From contig NC_034015.1 of assembly GCF_000346465.2 (NCBI RefSeq), forward strand, positions 13,120,637 through 13,184,636: a stretch of DNA of 64,000 bases. The letters are read 5' to 3'. This document shows positions 58,708-64,000 of this stretch, one piece after another (positions within the stretch are counted from its first letter, which is position 1; each line of letters begins with the position of its first letter). Source of the DNA: Prunus persica (Eukaryota > Streptophyta > Magnoliopsida > Rosales > Rosaceae). Below the pieces are notes generated by a model that saw only the letters and a program-made list of their open reading frames with translations, had not been told where the DNA came from and did no database searches. A program made the position numbers and the translations under genes.

Positions 58708-58712
58708 GATCT

Positions 58713-59190
58713 CATTTTGTTTTCGTTTAATTAATAAACAACCTCAAACATCATAGGAACAATTGTTATTCATATGGATCTCATCTTTATTGGTAACCTA
58801 GTTTACAATGTAAAAATAGTTTTATCGATTCATTCACCAACATGTATTTTACATTCTTACTTCCATTTTCCAATGTTAAAAAGTAAATAAATAAAAGTTT
58901 ATCAAAACATAAAACCAAACAACCCCACACACCACCCCCCCTTCCCAAAAAAAAGTAGAGTAGTTGGAGTTCTTACCTTTTACAGTTTACTGCCGCAAAG
59001 GGTTACCCGGCAAAAAGAACCAGACTCCACTTTGATTAAAATTTTAGTTTTATTTGAACCGAAGACCAATCGAGGACCACCTACACTTCTGCAATTTCGC
59101 AAGCTCATCGTTTTGCTTCTTCCGTCGCGATCAGCGAACACGAACCTTCCTCCGGCGTCACTACCAACAAAGAGAGCTCTCGTTTCTTCG
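58713..59190. promoter_or_regulatory. VPS55 upstream region and leader
   Basis: AT-rich to 58930, then a C-rich stretch (CACACCACCCCCCC near 58930) and the probable leader up to the ATG at 59191. An MITE, a solo LTR and a Helitron lie just upstream, so the promoter is compact, at most about 480 bp before foreign DNA. No clear TATA box. Confidence 0.4.
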
Positions 59191-62100
59191 ATGGCGATGA
59201 CCATTGAAGGTACAATTCTTAGTGTTTCACTTTTTTCTTTTTTTTCTTTTTTTTCTTTTTTTCTTCTCTTCATATATCTCAAATCTTCGATTCTTTTCAA
59301 ATCAATTTTGGTTTTGGCTGGGCGACGAATTTTGTGTGTGCAGAATTTCGTTGAATAATATCAAAAAACTGAGATAAGCCTTTTCTCTTGTTCCAATTCC
59401 CCACTGCAAAAATTGGAGAACTGGAATCGTGTGGGCTTGAGAGCTGAACATTCTGGAATTGTGCTCAATTAATTAGGGTTTCGTGTAGTTGATTCTTTTT
59501 AGTACAAATTACAATCATATTTTATGATTTCAAACACCCCAGTTTGAATGCTTATCTTAATCAGAACTTTTTTTATAAATCAAAACTTAAAATTCTATGT
59601 ATGTTTCCGATATGATATCTTATAAGAAATGGTTTTTTTTTTTTTTTTTGTGTGTCTAAAATAAGAAATGGTTAATCGTATCAATTTGATTTTAGTGGCA
59701 ACTTACTATTTCGGTAACGTTAATTGGGGAGCTCGAATTTCATGCACGATTACTATGTGTAAATTGGGGGCATTAGTTCACAGATTGTGAAAGGGTTGCA
59801 TTGTATGCGTCGAGCATCAATTCCTGTGACTATATATAAGATAATTTATGTAATTGTGTTTATTATTGAACCTTCACTCATATTTTGATGGCATTGAGTA
59901 CTGACCCTTTTTGTTTTTGGTGCATTGTTGCTCTGCGTGTTGTTGACCGGTCGTGTTCTTTGCAGTGTAAGTAGGAATTTAGTTCTGTGATCTTAGCCCT
60001 GTTATGCAGCTTATCTCAAACAGACTTCTAACGACGAATTTCTTCGTGTACAGGCTTGCAGGACTTGCTTTTATGTTTTCAGCAAGCATCTTGCTACAGA
60101 TCCTGGTATGGTTTGAATGTTTGTAGTGGTTTGGAATATTTTGCAGTTTCCTTTTGCTTTAAATCATGTGTTGTTTTTTGTATAGTAAATGCTTTATAAT
60201 TACGTTTTGAAAGTTTTGTGTCCTTTTACTCGAACAGATGCTCATATATATGCTTGTTCAATTGTAATTATATCCCAGTATTATGTTAGGCCATACATAG
60301 TCTGTCTTGCAAATATGCCAGATGCATCAAGAATAAGGCACATGCGCATGCGTTTATCTTCATGAATCATCTTACTTTATGAACATCAGGCATTATGCTT
60401 GTTTTCTCGTCTAGTGCATTCACTTTGTTATTTTTGCGGATGGCACTTCCTTTCATCCTTTTCTTCACGCGTTGTTTATTTATTCTGTTAATTGTGTGTG
60501 CTTGTGTTGCATGGGTTGTTGTTCTTGGCGCATGTCAGTAAAATTTGTACTTATCAAAAAAAGAAAAGAAGGTGCTCTGCTCACTGTGATGAATCTTGCA
60601 AACATTTTGAACCAAACATTTCTGAGATATATTTTTCAAGTTCAATTGAGCTTTTAAACAGTGAAATTATTGAAGCAGTTGGCATATATGACTTCTTCTT
60701 TTTTTTTTCTTTTTTTTTTTGGAAAAACCCACTGCATAAGAAAAGTTAAAGCTACAAAATGGGCTATTGTCCTGCAAGAAAGTTAGGGTTCAGTTTTAAT
60801 GAGTATTCTTCTGGTTACTTGTGGACATTGGAAATTGGAGGATTTTGTACATTCATTCCTAGGATGTGTTTAATGATGTCAAAGTGAGTAGGAGTACATT
60901 TATGCATTGCTTTTTAATTATAGTATTCAATTGTTCTTTTGCGGATTAGATGTTTTTTTCTTCTCTTTCTTTTGTTGATATAGTAGCTTACTACCAAGAC
61001 AAAATCTAGAACCCTACTAAAGGGGTGTTATTCAAGTTGCCTTCTGCATTTGAAAGGGGCTTTTGTATCCTTTGTGATATTAATAATACTGCCTGGTGAT
61101 ACATCACCAGATTGGGGGTTTGGATTTCAAATATCTTTTATGCTGACTCACTTACTGTTTTTTTTTTAATGTGTGCAGGCTTGTGCATTATACAACAATT
61201 GGTGGCCAATGTTATCTGGTGAGAGTAGCTAATATAAGTTTCTTATTCTACTTGATATTTAGGGTTGGTTTGAGCATCAAATTATTGAAATTTCAATTGT
61301 TGTTGTAGCTCTCATGTACGTGCTCGTACCCATGCCTTGCTTATTCTTTGGTGGTGGTTCTACTCAGTTTTTGCTTAGCAGGGAAAGTGATGGGTGAGTA
61401 TTTTCTAAGCACTTTTACTTACCAAAAATTTCATCTATAATGTAACCCTCTTATATATACCTGGTATTTCTATAATTTTTCATTCATTATAGACATCCCG
61501 TATTTTTTTTTAATAATGTCAAGATACTTGTGTGCCATGCACCAATTTATTTGTCAGCCTTTTTGTCGGAACTCACAACTGGATATAACCAAGTTTTTTA
61601 AGATCACTGCCATGGTTTGGATGATATTCTGAATACCTCAGGATTGAGTCATTGGTTCAATTCGTTTCGATAGTTACTGTCCCTAAGAAAGACTTAATTT
61701 ATTTTTTAAATTAACACCATAAATTTTAGCTTTCTATAAAATCAATTTTTTGGGGTACTGTTATGCTTCAAAATGAACAAATGGGGCTATTAATGTACAC
61801 AAAGGAAGAACCTCAGTATTGAAGGGGGTCGTGATTTTCCAACACTGCCAAGGGACATATAGCCCATTCAAGAAATTCAACTCTAACTGGAATAGAACAA
61901 GTGAAAAGGTACACATTGGAATATCGCTGAGAGAAGGGCCAAACTTAAAAAATATTGCTCCTTTTTAGGGTCACAAAACAGAGCAATAAGTAGTTATGTG
62001 TGTAATTGTGATTTTACCGTAAAATAGTTGTGACAAGTTGACAACCAGCCTATGGAACTTTTGTAACTTGTAAACTGAGTTTGCGAAGAACCTCTATAAT

Positions 62101-62372
62101 TCAAAATTACATTAACAGCTTCCTTGTTGGCTTTCTCTTTATCTTTTCGGTTCATATTCTTAGATTAAATAAAATTATTATATTGCAGGTGGGTAAATGC
62201 TGCTAAATTCTTGACTGGAGCATCAACTGTGGGGAGCATAGCCATTCCTATTATCCTTAGGCATGCTCATATGATTGAGACATCTGCTATGTGGATTGAA
62301 TTCTTTTCATTCCTCATATTTGTCTGCACTGTCTTGTGCTTCCACCGTGCCAGCCTCGAAGATGAGTGGTGA
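59191..62372 (+). CDS. VPS55: Vacuolar protein sorting protein VPS55 homologue
   Basis: Exons 59191-59209, 60062-60105, 61179-61218, 61309-61393, 62189-62372 give 123 aa. Four membrane helices and the family motifs are seen: GLAFMFSASILLQILACALYNNWWPML, split over two exons as GLAFMFSASILLQIL and ACALYNNWWPML, then YVLVPMPCLFFGGGSTQFL, AAKFLTGASTVGSIAIPIIL and VLCFHRASLEDEW. VPS55 (OB-RGRP/LEPROT family) acts at endosomes in sorting to the vacuole, usually with VPS68. The start is weakly fixed: exon 1 encodes only MAMTIE. A tandem acceptor, CAG at 60053 or CAG at 60061, decides the frame. The second needs no extra exon; the first would need a single-base exon at 59967-59968 and would give 126 aa. 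Confidence 0.88.
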
Positions 62373-62884
62373 TGAACATCAAAAAACCTAGCTTCTTATC
62401 TACTACTGACAGGCAATCATTGGGGCCAACAATTATGTAATGTAAACTCCTGCATGAAGTGTGATGTGCATACAATGGAAAAGGATAGAGACTCTTCCCT
62501 TTTGTAAATGTGTTCTATATCTAATGTTCAAAGACAATTTTTTTTTTATCAGTTTGTAATATGTTCAAAGGCATCTTGATTAATTTGCCCTTTTAACCGA
62601 TTTGGGCGGGACATTAGGTTTCTGGTTAATGTGGGATTGCTTTTGTGTGATAGTAGTATTTGCTATGTAATATAATTTAACTAGAATTTTGATCGTTAAA
62701 TACTATGCATCTCTTTTATGAAGTTGATGATACCAGTTCAGATCAGATGGAAGAGAGGGAAAATAAAATTCGACATGGCTACGAGGATGTGAAGAAATTC
62801 TCTCAGAGTTAGGAAATTTTGCCGGGGCTTATAAGGAGTTGTATCACCCTCCCAATTTCCAATTGGTTTTTGAGTTGGAATTTT
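62373..62884. other. VPS55 3' flank
   Basis: Probable 3' UTR and AT-rich spacer up to the next fold-back element. No gene seen. Confidence 0.5.
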
Positions 62885-63165
62885 GGGGCATGTTTGGTAT
62901 TCTATTTGAATCTAAATTTTTAATACAAAGTTTGAGTCTAAAATCCAGAAAATATGTTTGGTATGTCCGGTTTAGAAAATCCAAACTCAAAAATATTCAA
63001 ATGCTTGAAAGTAGAAGGAAAAAAAAAATCTCTGTTTTTTTAGAAATAATGTTCAAATTACATACCAAATAAGTTTTTAAATATTAAAAAGCGTATTTCA
63101 CAACTCCTAAGAAAAATCAACTTTTTTAGTTCAATACTTGATTTTGATACCAAACACCCCCTTAA
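62885..63165. mobile_element. MITE with GTTTGGTAT terminal inverted repeats
   Basis: The left end GGGGCATGTTTGGTATTCTA and the reverse complement of the right end GGGGGTGTTTGGTATCAAAA form imperfect inverted repeats. The interior repeats ATGTTTGGTATGTCCGG and is AT-rich and non-coding. AATTT occurs on both outer sides, which may be part of the target duplication. hAT-like by end motif. Confidence 0.7.
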
Positions 63166-63720
63166 TTTCCTTCGCAGTATAACTTGCATAAAATAACCTA
63201 TTTTCCCCCTTAACCTGTATTACTTTTCAGAAACTAAAACTCAAGTAAAACAAGCCATATAAGAAAAATATTATATTCACGAAGCACCCACCCACTTGGG
63301 TATTGACTTTTCATAAAAGCCCTATGGCTTCTTGTGATTTTCAGCTCCAAGAATTCTGTAGTGAGGGGCTTAGGTGTATTCTTACGTTTTAATTATTGAA
63401 TCAAATTGATTAGTTTAATTTGACTACTAAAATATTAGACATCACTTAAATGCCATATATATAGGACACTCCCATGAAATGGGACTTTTCAGCTCTGACT
63501 TTTGGGCCAGGTTTTAGCCATGGGCTGATTTGTAGGTCTTTGCAACTTGCAAGGGACGATTAGTTGGACGTCCACTGTCTTGTCTTATGCTATAAAAATG
63601 AACGGCATTGGATGCTCGACAAAAATCTGGCCAAAATCTGATCCATGCCCACAAAAAACAAAAAACAAAAAACAAAAACCTGACGTTTCTTCTTCTTCAT
63701 CTTTGTTTTATTTTTGGATC
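63166..63720. other. Intergenic, no gene seen
   Basis: AT-rich spacer with an A-rich simple repeat (AAAAAACAAAAAACAAAAA near 63653-63678). No coding sequence or RNA gene was recognised. Confidence 0.55.
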
Positions 63721-63875
63721 TAGAACCTAAAATTGGTTACTAAAGCCAATGAGTACGGCCTCAATTGGTTGAGTTTTCCACCTCCATCTCCATCGATTTA
63801 GAACCTACAATTGGTTACTAAAGCCAATGAGTACGACCTCAATTGGTTGAGTTTTCCACCTCCATCTCCATCGAT
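63721..63875. repeat. 78-bp tandem duplication, two copies, SINE-like interior
   Basis: TAGAACCTAAAATTGG at 63721 recurs as TAGAACCTACAATTGG at 63799; over the 77-bp unit I see two differences (the A/C here and GTACGGCC against GTACGACC). Each unit holds ACCTCAATTGGTTGAG, which looks like a pol III A box, and the second is followed by GAGATTCAAAATCTC, B-box-like. It may be a SINE with a duplicated 5' part. Confidence 0.85.
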
Positions 63876-64000
63876 AGAGATTCAAAATCTCATACATCCA
63901 ATAAATATTTGTGTAAACTGTCATTCTCCAATCGTTTATATCCAAGAAATCAAAAGATTACAGAAAGTACATAGATTTGTCATTGTAGACTGTTCCTAAA

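Noticed and set aside
1..64000. CRISPR arrays, operons, ribosome binding sites and other prokaryotic features
   Set aside because: The window is plant nuclear DNA with spliced genes; short periodic repeats are microsatellites or tandem duplications, not spacer arrays.

Overview
The window is nuclear DNA of a dicot flowering plant. The genes have short exons and long AT-rich introns. Their best matches are plant-specific or plant-type proteins (SPINDLY, ELM1, CASP, DCP1, CYP18-2, an LWD/TTG1-type WD40 protein), and the spaces between them hold Ty1/copia and LINE retrotransposons, MITEs, a SINE and a Helitron. A woody eudicot, perhaps Rosaceae, would fit, but I cannot prove the species. I rebuilt gene models by hand from GT..AG junctions and reading-frame continuity; each multi-exon CDS listed closes in frame from ATG to stop.

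Left part (1-21 kb): the 3' end of an unrecognised gene with a C-terminal hydrophobic tail; a degenerate ~155-170 bp tandem array; a small organelle-type RRM protein (S-RBP11 type, minus); the decapping activator DCP1 (8 exons, minus); an intronless DUF2828 protein with a proline-glutamate run and a lost metal-site motif (plus); a Casparian strip membrane protein (minus); then ELM1 (11 exons, minus) and cyclophilin CYP18-2 (6 exons, plus), which diverge from a 280 bp shared upstream region carrying two related dyad motifs 21 bp apart.

Middle (21.8-33 kb): SPINDLY (SPY), 17 coding exons on the minus strand, 917 aa. It includes one GC-AG intron. Its introns hold a near-perfect 196 bp tandem duplication, a fold-back MITE and smaller inverted repeats. 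Upstream to about 37.5 kb is gene-poor, with one well-bounded tRNA-derived SINE (target-site duplication, A and B boxes, A tail).

Right-centre (37.5-53.4 kb) is a retrotransposon cluster. It holds a 5'-truncated copia with its 3' LTR (plus), and an old copia on the minus strand split by a younger copia-type element. The younger element has 1.18 kb LTRs, a primer-binding site and a polypurine tract, but carries only gag, interrupted by one in-frame stop, and no pol. Next to these lies a decayed LINE.

Right end (53.4-64 kb): a two-exon LWD/TTG1-clade WD40 gene (plus); a fold-back MITE; a solo LTR with a perfect GATCT target duplication that is itself host to a 288 bp non-autonomous Helitron; the VPS55 gene (plus), whose first intron has ambiguous splicing including a possible one-nucleotide exon; another MITE; and a 78 bp tandem duplication at the edge.

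The genes are independent housekeeping, signalling and differentiation genes rather than a pathway cluster. I did not find a clear new multi-gene system. The strongest leads are the DUF2828 paralogue with a lost MIDAS, the dyad pair in the ELM1/CYP18-2 bidirectional promoter, the VPS55 microexon question, and the nested mobile elements.
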